Numbered from the stretch's first letter, positions 53,601 through 64,000 are shown. The stretch is 64,000 nt of DNA from Symbiodinium natans (GCA_905221605.1 CAJNDS010002001.1:292501-356500), one strand, 5' to 3'. Notes: generated from the letters alone by a model not told the origin. Numbers and translations are program-made.

Positions 53601-54370
53601 GAGGCTCCCTAAACCCCCCGAGACTCTCGTAATCACCCGAAACCCTCTCAGTCCTAAACCCTGAACCCCGACCCTCCGAGGCTACTGTTTGGGCAGCATT
53701 TATTGGCGGCCCCTTATTTTCGTAAACCCACCCCATGCAGGTTTATAGATATGGCCAGTTTCTCAACACTGTGGTCCCTCTTTGGGTGCCTGAAATAAGA
53801 GGGGCCGCCGAAAATCAAAAGCACCCCAAAAGGGACCATGTTTTGGAGAAGTGACCCGACCCAGTATACACCTTAAATGTTGTTTTTGGGGCCTTTGGAC
53901 ATCCAAAAGACACAGAATCAGAATTCCCGAGGAGACTCTGGTTCTTCTGCGCCATTCTCCGACACAATGCTGCAAGCTCTAGCAGATGGGGGGGGGGGGG
54001 GGGGGAGTGTTCTCAGTTTCGGGCCTTTGGGTTCAGGGACCCTAAACCCGAAACCCTAAACCCTAAAACCTATTTGGGCTCAAGGTTTAGGGTTCATGGT
54101 GCTGTCGCGCCCAATTCCTACACACCTATAACCCTAACCCCTGAACACAAACCCTGAGAGCCCACTTGGCGAGGAGAGCTGTACTTAGAACCCACTTGTG
54201 ACCATGTTCAGGGTACTTGAGGGTCTTATACGTGGGAAATAACTACGCCTATGACTGAAGTACCCCGACCCTGAGTCCTAAACCCTAAACCCCAAAGCCC
54301 TAACCCTCATCCCTCTACATCCTGACTCCTGACACTTCAGGAACGACTTCGAAACCCTAAACCTCAGAAA

Positions 54371-54429
54371 AAGTTCGCGCCTGAACCAGACGAAGAACTG
54401 CCATGGCCACCTGTGCGCTTTGAGGCATA
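54371..54429 (+). CDS. Exon of unidentified protein
   Basis: Reads PQKKFAPEPDEELPWPPVRF, then a GC donor (GAG/GCATAAGG). Confidence 0.42.
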
Positions 54430-54726
54430 AGGTTTAGGGATCTGAACAGAAGACCTTGAAAACCCAAGCCTTAAACCCCCCCCTGAGCCGGCGACTACGT
54501 GCACACCCGAAACTTGGGATCAAATGCCCCATTATCAATCCAACTTGATTGTTTATTGAATTGTTGTTTTTCTTTTTGTGTTGGGGGGGGGGGGGTCTGG
54601 GTAACCAAGCAGCCGACATTATTGCACTAAACCCTATTTCCTAAACCCTAAAATCCTAAACCCTAAACACCCTACAACCCTAAACACCCTAAAACCCTCA
54701 ACCAGAAAAAAGCGCTAAACCCCAAA

Positions 54727-54822
54727 AACAAGCCGAGCCGCGACCAACTTGGAAATGTCGAGTAGATTGAACTCAGTCGCCGGGGTCACTGGCGCCTCCG
54801 AGACAGGAGAGACAAACCCAGA
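54727..54822 (+). CDS. Exon of unidentified protein
   Basis: Reads SRAATNLEMSSRLNSVAGVT then GASETGETNPE and meets GTTTAGGG. Confidence 0.45.
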
Positions 54823-55246
54823 GGTTTAGGGTTTAGGGTGCAGGGTATAGTATTTAGGGTTTCGGGTTTAGGGTTTACGGTCCCAGAACACTAAACCGCG
54901 AAACCCTACTGATAAGTTAAGGGTTTCGGGTTTATAGGGTTTAGGGATGAACCCAAAAAGAGGGACAGAAGCTCAAGTGCGGGGTTTTGAGGGCTTGGGG
55001 TTTGGGTTCTGGGGTTTTGGGGCTGAGGGTTGGGGTTCTGGGGTTAGGGAAAATCGGCCCCCTAAACCACTAAAACGCCTTGAGCCCCGAACTGACTTCC
55101 TAAGCCTAAACACCCTCAACCCTCCCCACCCCCTTAACCCTAAACCGTAAACCGTACACCCTAAACCCTAAACCCTAAACCCTGAACCCCCACCCTAAAC
55201 CCCCCTAAACCCGAAACCCGAAACGCTAAACACTAAACCCTAAACC

Positions 55247-55344
55247 CTCCCTGCGTCAAGGCCACCGGGTCGGTCCAACTGCGTTGGCCCAGTGCGAGGT
55301 CGACGAGAGGCTGCAGCCTGGCGGCATCGATATCCAGCTTTGGA
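55247..55344 (-). CDS. Exon of unidentified protein
   Basis: Reads KLDIDAARLQPLVDLALGQR then SWTDPVALTQG, ending at GTTTAGG. Confidence 0.5.
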
Positions 55345-55599
55345 GTTTTGGGCCAGTGTTGGGGGTGTAGGGTTTAGGTTGTAGGGTTTAGGGTTTAGGG
55401 TACTGTACTTATAACTGCACTTATAACCATGTTAGGGCACTTAAGGGGCTTATGAGTGGGTTATAAGTACGGTTCTAGCTGATTAATAAGTACCATGAAC
55501 CTCCAAGTGGGGTTTTGGGCCAGTGTTGGGGGTGTAGGGTTTGGGTTTGAGGGTTGAGGTTTAGGTGCTTGCTGGTTGAGTTCATTCTGTTTATAGACT

Positions 55600-56295
55600 T
55601 AGGGGGTTTGGCGCGCGAAGGTTACCTGCTACTACTCAGTGATGGGAGTCAGGGAGAGCTTCCGGGCTGCAGGCAGAAGGTTTGCTCTTCAGGGGTTTAG
55701 GGTTAGGATCAGAGGGCAACTTAGCCATTTAAGAGTTGCAGGAAGGGTGCTGGCCTCCGATAGTATGTTGGGTTGTCAACGCCCCGTAGCAAAACTTGGC
55801 GTGAGAGCCTCCCTGCCTGCAAACCCTCAAACCCTACACGCCACAAAGCCACAAAGGGATACCCTAAACCCTAAACCCTAAACCCTAAACCCTAGACCCC
55901 GAAACTTCGAGACAGCCTTGCACTAAATCAACGGATCCCGAACATAGCCCTCTGAACCCTGGAGCCGAGACCCTTCATCTTACTTTCTCCGTAGGGCCCG
56001 AAGCCAAGCCCTCAACAATCCTACGCTCTAAACTCTGAACCCCGTTTCGAAGATTACCCTATACTTCCAGAAAACCTCATAGTTAGGAGGGGTTGGGGTT
56101 TGGGGTTTAGGGTTTAGGGTTTCAGACTAGAACCCTAAAGGACTCAACTATTACGTGACTGGAAGTATAGGGGTTCTGTGCGTGATGCAAAGCAAACCCA
56201 CAAATTGGCCCGCGGGGAGCCCTATTCGCACTCGCAACACATAACCAACAACACTCCACATACCGTCACATACCCCAATATGATTATGTATCTGA

Positions 56296-56335
<40 letters not shown>

Positions 56336-56560
56336 GGTCAGTTCTTACGATGATGATCCGTTTTGGGGTACCCTAAATGCTCGAACTTGTTATACTCGTA
56401 ACGCCAACAGGGACCACATTTCGAGAAGTGACCATACTGCACACATCATACGTATGGCAAAACATAGACACGTCTGTTTGAACGCTGACTCGCCCGAAGC
56501 CCTAAACCCTAAACCCTACTTAAACCCTAAACCCTGAACCCTGAACCCTAAGACCCAAAA
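55600..56560. other. Mixed region, no firm exon
   Basis: An open plus frame at 55639-55860 (RESFRAAGRRFALQ) is possible but unsupported. Telomeric tracts at 55860-55895 and 56085-56120, TA run 56305-56330, D variant 56331-56437. Confidence 0.35.
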
Positions 56561-56605
56561 CCCAAAACCCTAAACCCTGAACCCTAAACCCTAAACCCGA
56601 AACCC

Positions 56606-56697
56606 CTGCCTCCGACCCGCGAGCTCCAAGATGCACAGCTGGGCGCCGAGGACGTGGCCCTCGCCGTGTGCCCTTGCGGCCGTGCCCGGAAATCTGA
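56606..56697 (+). CDS. Exon of unidentified protein
   Basis: Reads LPPTRELQDAQLGAEDVALA then VCPCGRARKSET and TAA. Confidence 0.42.
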
Positions 56698-57022
56698 AAC
56701 TTAAACGTAGGGTTTAGGGTTTATAGGGTTTAGGGTATAGGGTTTAGGGTTTAAGGTTTAGGGCTTAGGGCTTAGGGTTTGGGGTTTAGGGTTTAGGGTT
56801 TAGGGTTTAGTTCGGCCCGCCGCCCGCAAGAGTCCCAACAATCTCCCGAAAAGCTAGGGTCCCGGTTGAGAGCTTGAGGCAGACGCTTTAAGGCATGTTG
56901 TGTAGGTTTGCGATATATCATAGGACATCTACTATAGCATCGTGCCGTTCATGCACCCCAAGCCCTAAACCCTCAACCCCAACCAACCCTAAACTTTAAA
57001 CCCTAAACCCTAAACCCTAAAC

Positions 57023-57140
57023 CCCAGTCTCTGCCTCAGCAGCAGGTTCTGCAAGGTGTCCACCAAGTGCCCCGGAACGGTGGAGTGTACCGACGGGGGT
57101 GGGATCAGCTCAGCCAGGGCCCTCGAGAGAATTGGATTGG
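57023..57140 (-). CDS. Exon of unidentified helical protein
   Basis: Reads NPILSRALAELIPPPSVHST then VPGHLVDTLQNLLLRQRLG, with donor GTTTAGG. CCCTAAA left, TTTAGGG right. Confidence 0.52.
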
Positions 57141-57844
57141 GGTTTAGGGGTAGGGTTTAGGGTTTAAGGTTTAGGGTTTCGGGATTAGGGTTTGGGGTAG
57201 AGAGAGTGAAGGGTTTGGGGTTTGGGGTTTGGGGTTTGGGGTTTAGGGTTTAGAGGGCTTTGGGTCAGTCTCGCGGGGAATTTCCGTACTAGTTTAGGGT
57301 TTAGGGCTCGTGCAAGGAAAGGACACCTTCGTTGGATGACAAAGAGGCCCCAAGAAGGGAGAAGGCAACTGAGCGCCTTTAAACCAGAGTCCATGTCATA
57401 TCAGCATGCGTTTTTTTTTTCTAAGGGTCCGTGTGCCTCACTATTATATACGTGGGCCCCAAAGTCCCTATGCATAAGGCCCAGGTATTCCCTATTTAGG
57501 TACATGGACCCTTAGGGTTAATTAACCCTAAACCCTAAACCCTAGACCCTAAACCCTAAACCTAAACCCTAAACCCTAAACCCTAAACCCTAAACCCTAA
57601 ACCCTAAACCCTAAACCCTAAACCCTATTTAAGCACGTGGACCCTTAGGGCTTTGGGGACAGGCTCCCACCTTTAAATCGAGCCCCTGTGGCTGGCTGTT
57701 CGGACGCAGGAAGGTCAAAATTCCTCCTACACCTAGCACTTGCAAGTACCCCTGAAGATGCCCCCCCCCCAGGGTTTAGGGTTTACGGTTTAGGGTTTAG
57801 GGCTTAGGGTTTAGGGTTCAGGGTTTGGGGACAGGTTTATGGGT

Positions 57845-58177
57845 TAATCCGTTCCCCCTAATATTAATACCCCCCTAATAAAAAGAACCCCCTGGCCCAA
57901 AATCCCGATCCCGTGCCTGTCCCTATTAAAATCTCTACAGAGAGAGGGGGGAGTTAGGGGGGGGGAGGGTTGGAAGCCGGAAGCAGAAACATGAACCTTT
58001 TCCAAACGTAGCTGTCTAGGCTTAGGCTGGGCTGCTGAGCCAGCGTGCTGCAATAAGGACGGGCTGGTTTTTCGGACAAACGATAAGAACCCCCCCTAAT
58101 ACAAAAAACCCTTTGGGGGTTTTTATACAAGGGGGGGGGGGGGGGGGGGGGCCTTTAATATTAGGGGGAACGGATTA
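57845..58177. mobile_element. Family L element with perfect 22-bp terminal inverted repeats
   Basis: TAATCCGTTCCCCCTAATAT... and its exact complement at the right. Inside: a poly-G run (58129-58151), CCCCCCTAATA arms and about 130 bp of GC-rich, possibly host-derived sequence (57965-58075). Confidence 0.75.
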
Positions 58178-58791
58178 TGCCTACTACTTACGGGGTAGCA
58201 ACTACTAAGCTGTAGGCAAATAGAACGAATTCCAGGTAGACCCAAGAGATCCCAAGAGTAAACCTTTTCTGGTTTTAAGGGGCTCATACCGGAACCTAAC
58301 ACACACTCCCCAAACAGAGGAACTTAAGGGCCTGATTAGCTTTAGGGTTTGGGGGTTTAGGGTTTAGGGTTTAGGGCTTAGGCTTTAGGGTTTAGGATTT
58401 AGGGTTTAGGGGGTAGGATGAACCGCTTGGTAGAGACCGCGCGGGCGGGTATGAGCAGAAAGAATCGCCGGGCAGAGTGAACCGGACAATGCTGGTAGTG
58501 CGAAACGGGCAAGTTAGTACTTGGAGGTTCAATGTCGCGTATTAACCAACTATAACTGTGCTTAGAACTGTACTTGTAACCCTGTTGGGGCACTCAAGGG
58601 GCCTATGAGCGGGTTCGAAGTACAGTTCTAATTGGGTTAAGAAGTACCGTGAGCCTCCAAGTAGAAGAATCCTAAGACCCTAAACCCTAAGCCCGAAACC
58701 CTAAACCCTCCAAACCCGAAGCCCTAAACCCTAAACCCTAAACCCTAAACCCTAAACCCTAAACCCTAAACCCTAAACCCTACCGGCACGC

Positions 58792-58880
58792 CTGGGAATG
58801 GCAGCTGCGCTGGCCACCTCCCCGCGCAAGACTGGCAGTGAGCCTCAGGGTCATGGCGCGCTTGTTTTCAGGCTTGTAAT
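58792..58880 (-). CDS. Exon of unidentified protein
   Basis: Reads NYKPENKRAMTLRLTASLAR then GGGQRSCHSQ, with a GC donor (CAG/GCGTGCC). CCCTAAA left, TTTAGGG right. Confidence 0.5.
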
Positions 58881-59138
58881 TAGGGTTTAGGGGTTAGGGT
58901 TTGGGGTTTAGGGTTTAGGGTTTGGGGTTTAGGGTTTTAGGGTTTTAGGGTTTAGGGTTTCGGGTTTAGGGTTTAGGGTTTAGGGTTTGAGGTTTAGGGT
59001 TTTAGGGTTTTAGGGTTTAGGGTTTAGGGTTTAGGGTTTAGGGTTTAGGGTTTAGGGTTTGGGGTTTGGGGTTTAGGGTTTGGGGTTCAGGGTTCTGGGG
59101 TTCGGACGTCCTCCACCCTAAGCCCAAAAAACCCTAAG

Positions 59139-59398
59139 ACTTGTTGAGGCGCTGAAGGAGCTTTCGCTAGAGGCGGCGTCGCGAGACACGCGCGCCCTCG
59201 ATGTTTTCGGGCCTTCTTCGTCCAGCAACTGCAAGGCAAGCCGCCGCCGTCTCCGCTGCTGGCACAACGCGAGGTGCCCTAAACCCTAAACCCTAAACCC
59301 TAAACCCTATAACCCTATAACCCTAAACCCTAAACCCTAAAACCACAAGGGTCGAGGAACATTTTCGCTGGCCTTTTCAGCATCTCCTCGCTCCACGG
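59139..59398 (+). CDS. Two exons joined across a 76-nt CCCTAAA intron
   Basis: Exon 59139-59273 reads LVEALKELSLEAASRDTRAL, DVFGPSSSSNCKASRRRLRC and WHNAR; exon 59350-59398 reads VEEHFRWPFQHLLAPR. The intron starts GTGCCC and ends CCACAAG, and the rest is CCCTAAA or CCCTATA units, so the sense strand is C-rich. Frame is kept; read through, the third codon would be TAA. An amphipathic helix then a basic stretch; family unknown. A GT follows at 59399. Confidence 0.6.
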
Positions 59399-59689
59399 GT
59401 TCTGGGCTCGGGGTTCAAGTCTAGGGTTTAGGGTTTAGGGTTTCGGGTTTGGGGTTTAGGGCTTCTCCGGGTTGTGAGGGTTTAAGGGCTTAGGGTTTAC
59501 AGGGCTTTTGGCCCTAAACCCTAAACCCTAAACCCTAAACGTTTAGGGTTTAGGGTATTTGGGGTACCAAGGCATCGTCAGAAGTCAGATCACCAAGAGT
59601 CACTGGAAAGATGCAAGCCGGGTATTCGGTTGCATCTTAAGGAGTGAGAAGCAGGGTTTAGGGTTTTAGGGTTTAGGGTATAGCAACAG

Positions 59690-59993
59690 ATAGGGGTTAG
59701 GGTTTAGGGTTTAGGGTTATAGGCTTTAGGGTTTTAGGGCTTTTTTTAGGGTTTAGGGTTTAGGGTTAGGGTTTAGGGTTTAGGGTTTAGGGTTTAGGGT
59801 TTAGGGTTTAGGGTTTAGGGTTTAGGGTTTAGGGTTTAGGGTTTAGGGTTAGAGGGTTTAGGGTTTAGGGTTTAGGGTTTTTAGGGTTTAGGGTTTAGGG
59901 TTTAGGGTTTAGGGTTTAGGGTTTAGGGTTTAGGGTTTAGGGTTTAGGGTTTAGGGTTTAGGGTTTAGGGTTTAGGGTTTAGGGTTTAGGGTA
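59690..59993. repeat. Long pure TTTAGGG array
   Basis: About 40 units with a few slips (one TTAGGG, one TTTTTAGGG). The longest G-strand tract in the window. Confidence 0.95.
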
Positions 59994-60529
59994 CAAACGA
60001 CTAAGCTAGGCTAGGATGGCCCTCGAGACCCTCTGACAAAAAATATTCCTACAAATTATCCTCTTAAACCCAATAGGGGGAAATAGAAAATGTCCCAAGG
60101 GCCTACCGAGTAGGGTGTAGGGATAATGGTTTAGGTTTAGGGCTTAGGGCTTCGAAACGGGGCTTACAGTTGTGGGGTTCGGTACATCCAGGGGTTATTT
60201 AGAGGTTCTGCAAAGGCTACTTCGGAAAAGGTGTTTTTCAAGGTACAAACCCTAAACCCTAAACCCTAAACCCTAATAAGGGAAACAAGCTCAAAGGTTC
60301 CTCCCTTCCAGGGGTCCCCTCCTTAAGCCCCTTTACATAGCCTAGGAAGAGCCTAAGGGTTTGATGTACAGTAGTTCTTACCACCCCCTAAGTCCTGAAC
60401 AGAATAGGGCTTCTGGACGCCCTGAAGACTGTTTTGGGGGTGCAAGGTTCAGGGTTTTGGGGTTTAAGACCCATACAGGGATACTCCGGAAAGGCAGAAG
60501 CCACCTGGACGTTGTCGGGTTTATCGAAC

Positions 60530-60655
60530 TGGGGGGGGGGGGTGGGGGGGGGGGGGGGTGGGGGGGGGGGGGGGGGTGGGGGGGGGGGGGGGGTGGGGGG
60601 GGGGGGGGGGGTGGGGGGGGTGGGGGGGGGGGGGGGGGGGGGGTGGGGGGGGTGA
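60530..60655. repeat. Poly-G block with sparse T
   Basis: About 125 bp of G interrupted by single T residues. It produces false glycine and proline frames. Confidence 0.95.
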
Positions 60656-60919
60656 TCACCAGAGAGCTTTGCTTAAAGGCTCAGGGAGCTCGGCAAGTAG
60701 AGTCGTCACTATCGTATGTTGGGTTGCGGTTTAGGAATAGCCTCCTTAATTCTGAACCCTAAGGGTCCTTCATATATGGGGAAATTGGGGCTGAAGTATA
60801 AGATAATGAGGTGCACGGACCCTTATAAGGCTAAGGGCTTGCGGCAGCCCGGGCACGGAGGAACATGGTGATGAGTATGGGATGACGGGCATGGAGCTGA
60901 CTGGAGACCTGAGCGGAAC

Positions 60920-60941
60920 CCTCTCTCGCTCTCTCGCGCTG

Positions 60942-60980
<39 letters not shown>

Positions 60981-61115
60981 CTCTCGCTCTCTCGCTCTCT
61001 CGCTCTCTCGCTCTCTCGCTCTCTCTCTCTCTCGCTCTCTCGCTGTCGCTCTCGCTCTCTCTATCTCTCTCTCTCTCTCTCTCTTAGTCACTCGCGTTCT
61101 CTCTCTCTCTCTCTC
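60920..61115. repeat. CT/CTCTCG microsatellite
   Basis: (CT)n with CTCTCTCG blocks. The minus frame leading from it (60917-60838: VSSQLHARHPILITMFLRAR) may be coding. Confidence 0.9.
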
Positions 61116-61192
61116 TACGCAATTAGATTTCAGGTCAGGGCCTTGGGATTTAGAGGGGGGAGGCGCTAGCCGCAAACATCAAACCTTCAAAG

Positions 61193-61549
61193 CACCCTTT
61201 TGCCTGGGGAGGGATGTGCCTAGCAGGGCAACTTAGGGAAGCCCAGGGGAGCTCCAGCTGCCAAAAAAAGACCAGGGAAGGTAGGGTTCAGGGTTCAGGG
61301 TTCAGGGTTGAGGGTTGAGGGTTTGGGGTTCAGGGTTCAGGGTTTAGGGGTTGAGGGTTTAGGGTTCAGGGTATAGGGTTTAGGGTTTAGGGGGTTTGGG
61401 GGTTTAGGGGTTTAGGGGTTTAGGGGTTTAGGGGATTAGGGGTTTAGGGTTTAGGGCTTGGGGTTCCATTGGAACTCCCGCTCTGATGGACCCTATAAGC
61501 CCTGTCCTGGGACCGACACGCACCAAATCAAGTCCATTGCTTTGAAGAA
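61193..61549 (+). CDS. Two exons around a telomeric-variant tract
   Basis: 61193-61280 reads HPFAWGGMCLAGQLREAQGS then SSCQKKTRE with donor GTAGGG; 61464-61549 reads FHWNSRSDGPYKPCPGTDTH then QIKSIALKK with the consensus donor GTAAGT. The acceptor that would join them was not found in frame. Confidence 0.45.
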
Positions 61550-61862
61550 GTAAGTCATGTCCTGCTTGATACCAGGGGAACATGGGGTTCAAGGTTTAGG
61601 GTTTAGGGTCTTGGGGGTTTAGGGTCTTCGGGTCTTGGGGTGTTAAGCTTTGAGGGTCTTCGGGTTCAGGGTAACTTGGTACGGGCGCTGGTTGTGATGG
61701 GCGCGGAATTTGCGCATTTAGGGGTTACGGTGTATAAGATTAGGGGGCTAAGTAATGCAGGGGCCGGTAAAATCCAAATGGGCATGCTTCTTTTGGGTAG
61801 TTGACTTTCTACAAGTACAAATGTGTAAAGCCAAACCCTACACCTACACCCTAAACCACCTT

Positions 61863-61968
61863 TGGGCTTAAAGCTCAGGTCTGTACGCGTACCATTCACG
61901 GTACAGCGCACCATGACCTTCCTAGCTCTATCGGGAATGTGCGTCTGCCGCTCGCTTTTTTTTAACAT
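61863..61968 (-). CDS. Exon of unidentified basic protein
   Basis: Reads KKSERQTHIPDRARKVMVRC then TVNGTRTDLSFKPKG. An E element with 7-bp direct repeats abuts its 5' side. The frame stays open to 61666 through a telomeric remnant. Confidence 0.5.
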
Positions 61969-62265
61969 TATAAAGGGTTCCCTTACTACCCTCCCTCTAT
62001 ACTACCCCCCCCTAGGTTCGCCCCTTAAATAACCTTAATTAAGCTTAATTCTCATTAAATAGACTTAATTATGGGGGAAACCTAGGGGGGTAGTATACAG
62101 GGGGTAGTAGGGGAACCCTTAACATTAGGGCTTTGTTTCGTGTTCGGGTTTCGGGATTAGGGCGGCGGATCTAAAGGTGTAAAGTTAGGGATGAATGTTT
62201 GGAGTTTAGGGTTTAGGGTTTGGGGTTTAGGGTTTGGGGTTTGGGGTTTAGGGTTTAGGGTCTAG

Positions 62266-62602
62266 GGAAGAAGACGTGGTCTCAACGAGAACGCTCTTCC
62301 CAACGATGTTGGAATCCCTAAAGCCTTGCCGCTGATTCCTTGAAACCATAGGTGGAAATATAAACTATTTTCAGAGACCCTAAACCCAAACCCTAAACCC
62401 CAAACCCTAAACCGTAGACCCTAAACCCTAAACCCTAAACCCTAAACCCTGAACCCTGAACCCTGAACCCTGAACCCTAAACCCTAACCCCGCTCTCCTA
62501 ACCCCACCCCCCAACCCCCCACCCCAGGCGCTCCCCAGTGAAAACGTCGAAGGGCGACTTCCGGAATCTCTTTGGGCCCTTCCAGTAGAGGTCATCGCTG
62601 GC
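62266..62602. CDS. Two exons on opposite strands
   Basis: 62266-62330 plus reads EDVVSTRTLFPTMLESLKPC. 62602-62524 minus, after AAAACAG, reads ASDDLYWKGPKRFRKSPFDV then FTGERLG. A CCCTAAA tract lies between; TTTAGGG follows. Confidence 0.47.
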
Positions 62603-62931
62603 CTGTTTTGGGGTTTAGGGTGCAGGGGTTTTAGGGGTTAGGGTTTAGGGTTTAGGGTTCAGGGTTAGGCTGACAGGATTTACTACTTGGGAGGTTCATG
62701 GTACTGATTAACTCAAATGTTGCTGTACTTATTAGCCACACATGAGGGTACTTAGAGGGCTTCTGAGTGGGATAAGCAACACTTGCAGATGGGATATAGG
62801 TACCCTGACCCCCGCTCCAAAAAGTGAGTAAGGTAAATCTCTTGGCACCCTGAGCCCTTCGACCCTGAAAAGCATTCTGAAACCCTAATGTGTAAAGCCC
62901 CGCGCCAAAAAAACCCTACTGTAGTCTAAAC

Positions 62932-63035
62932 CCTTGGCCATGGGACAGCACAAAAGCCCTTATGTAAGCCTCAAGACAAGTTCGAAGGGTGTATTTCCTG
63001 TCGCATGCTATGTGCCTAACAAAGTTGGATGATGA
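62932..63035 (-). CDS. Exon of unidentified protein beside a telomeric insertion
   Basis: Reads SSSNFVRHIACDRKYTLRTC then LEAYIRAFVLSHGQ, with donor GTTTAGAC. Its 5' edge carries a 16-bp sequence repeated on the far side of a 23-bp telomeric tract. Confidence 0.55.
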
Positions 63036-64000
63036 CTTAGGGTTTAGGGTTTAGGGTTTAGGGTTGGATGATGACTTAGAAGGACAAGCCCACCGAAGTC
63101 TAACAGAGCTCAGCGCCCTTCACTGAGAACACAAGACTCTGCAAGCCCCTGAAATTGAACCCACGCCCCGAAACTCCCAACAGCCTGTAAACACCCGAAG
63201 CCAAGTCCCCATAACACCCCCAATCTTAAGCCCTACAAACCGCCAAGCCTACCCTAAAGCCTACGATTTGGAGGTGTATGGTACTCGCTGGCCAAATTGC
63301 CACTGCAGTCATATCCCAAGTACAACCTGTTAGCGTTCTGAAGGTGCCTACAAGTGGATGATTCTTAGCCGAGTTCAATACGCCCCCAAAAAATAAGTGT
63401 ACACTTTCAGTTCTCTAGGGGGGTTTAGTATCCCAAAAACCCTAAACCCTAAACCCGAAACCCTAAACCCTAATCCCTGTACTTCTAACTCGGGCTATAA
63501 GCACCCTGAACCTCCAAGTAGGCACCCCCGCTGAAAAAGGGTCCGAAACTCCCTAGTGCATCCACACCTTCTGATCACCCTAAACCCTAAACCCTAAACC
63601 CTGAACCCTGAACCCTAAACCCTAAACCCTAAACCCTAAACCCTAAACTCCGATGCTGTGAGCCCCTAAATCTCAACCCCATATCAATACGCTGTGGAGG
63701 CGTCAACCCAACAAACCCAAAACCCTAAACCGTGATCCCCAAGCCCTAAACCCAAAAGGAACACACCTCCTAGATCCTACACACTAAAAACCTAAAACCC
63801 TAAAACCCTAAACCCTGAATCCTAAAACCCAAAACCCGAAAACCCCAAACCCTAAACCCTAGAACCCCAAACCCTTATCCCTAAAGCCAAAAACCCTAAA
63901 GCCTAGAACCCTAAACCCTACACTTCCTACAACCCTAACACCCAAATGCCACATTGCCTTTAAAAAAACAAGGGCCCAAAAACAACACAGACATAAGAAT

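Noticed and set aside
54060-54090. Relic dinoflagellate spliced leader (TTGGGCTCAAGG)
   Set aside because: Only about 12 bases resemble the spliced leader 3' end and the rest does not match.
60361-60762. Glycine-rich and proline-rich open frames
   Set aside because: They arise from the poly-G block at 60530-60655 and have no other coding sign.
60831-61175. Frame rich in Arg-Glu or Ser-Leu
   Set aside because: Translation of a CT microsatellite. Only the last 27 codons on the minus side may be real.
1-64000. A true chromosome end
   Set aside because: Telomeric tracts are short, in both orientations and scattered through the whole window, with no terminal long array at either edge.

Overview
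The window looks like nuclear DNA of a dinoflagellate, most likely from or near the Symbiodiniaceae. Five things point there. (1) Two copies of a gene encoding an N-terminal ubiquitin-like domain followed by ankyrin repeats, with a start (MLRVRMLSGEE) that I associate with Symbiodiniaceae ankyrin proteins. (2) Plausible exon junctions that mix GT-AG, GC-AG and GA-AG, a known dinoflagellate habit. (3) A plant-type telomere heptamer (TTTAGGG), which dinoflagellates use. (4) A mitochondrial cytochrome b fragment of alveolate type embedded in nuclear repeats. (5) Many short inverted-repeat elements that behave like introners. No long open reading frame is a conventional gene; the long ones are mostly simple-sequence artefacts.

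The window is dominated by interstitial telomeric repeats: well over a hundred tracts of TTTAGGG or CCCTAAA and one-base variants, in both orientations, from 2 to about 40 units. Between them lie short GC-rich segments of 50-150 bp that read as good protein in one frame, plus at least a dozen families of 80-330 bp inverted-repeat elements (named A to N here). The short segments look like exons. At several loci, removing the telomeric tract between two segments at GT/GC and AG joins the reading frames: 6892-7527 (+), 9751-9971 (-), 16432-16991 (-), 39578-39800 (+), 51418-51663 (-) and 59139-59398 (+). The main hypothesis is therefore that telomeric-repeat tracts serve as introns here, beside MITE-like introners that do the same (clearest in the ubiquitin-like/ankyrin gene at 47131-49340).

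Layout. 0-5 kb: telomeric tracts, TM-like and other exon fragments (mostly minus), element A. 5-6.6 kb: two degenerate GGTGGG/ATGG arrays, nested elements. 6.9-7.5 kb: four-exon 3' end of a plus-strand gene. 7.6-10 kb: minus-strand exons. 10.7-13.6 kb: plus exons. 13.7-27.3 kb: mostly minus exons with elements B, F, H, I, K, and a pure TTAGGGC array at 21.6-21.9 kb. 28-33 kb: mixed, with an AT-rich island at 30.3-30.65 kb. 33.8-35.6 kb: 15-bp minisatellite enclosing the mitochondrial fragment. 35.7-40.3 kb: mostly plus exons. 41-43.7 kb: further exons and elements. 43.7-49.4 kb: two ubiquitin-like/ankyrin loci on the minus strand. 49.8-63.1 kb: scattered exons on both strands, including one beta-lactamase-like exon, then more telomeric tracts, a poly-G block and a CT microsatellite.

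Limits: all joins and exon calls were made by eye, without transcripts or homology searches. Apart from the ankyrin genes, the cytochrome b fragment and the beta-lactamase-like exon I recognise no protein family.
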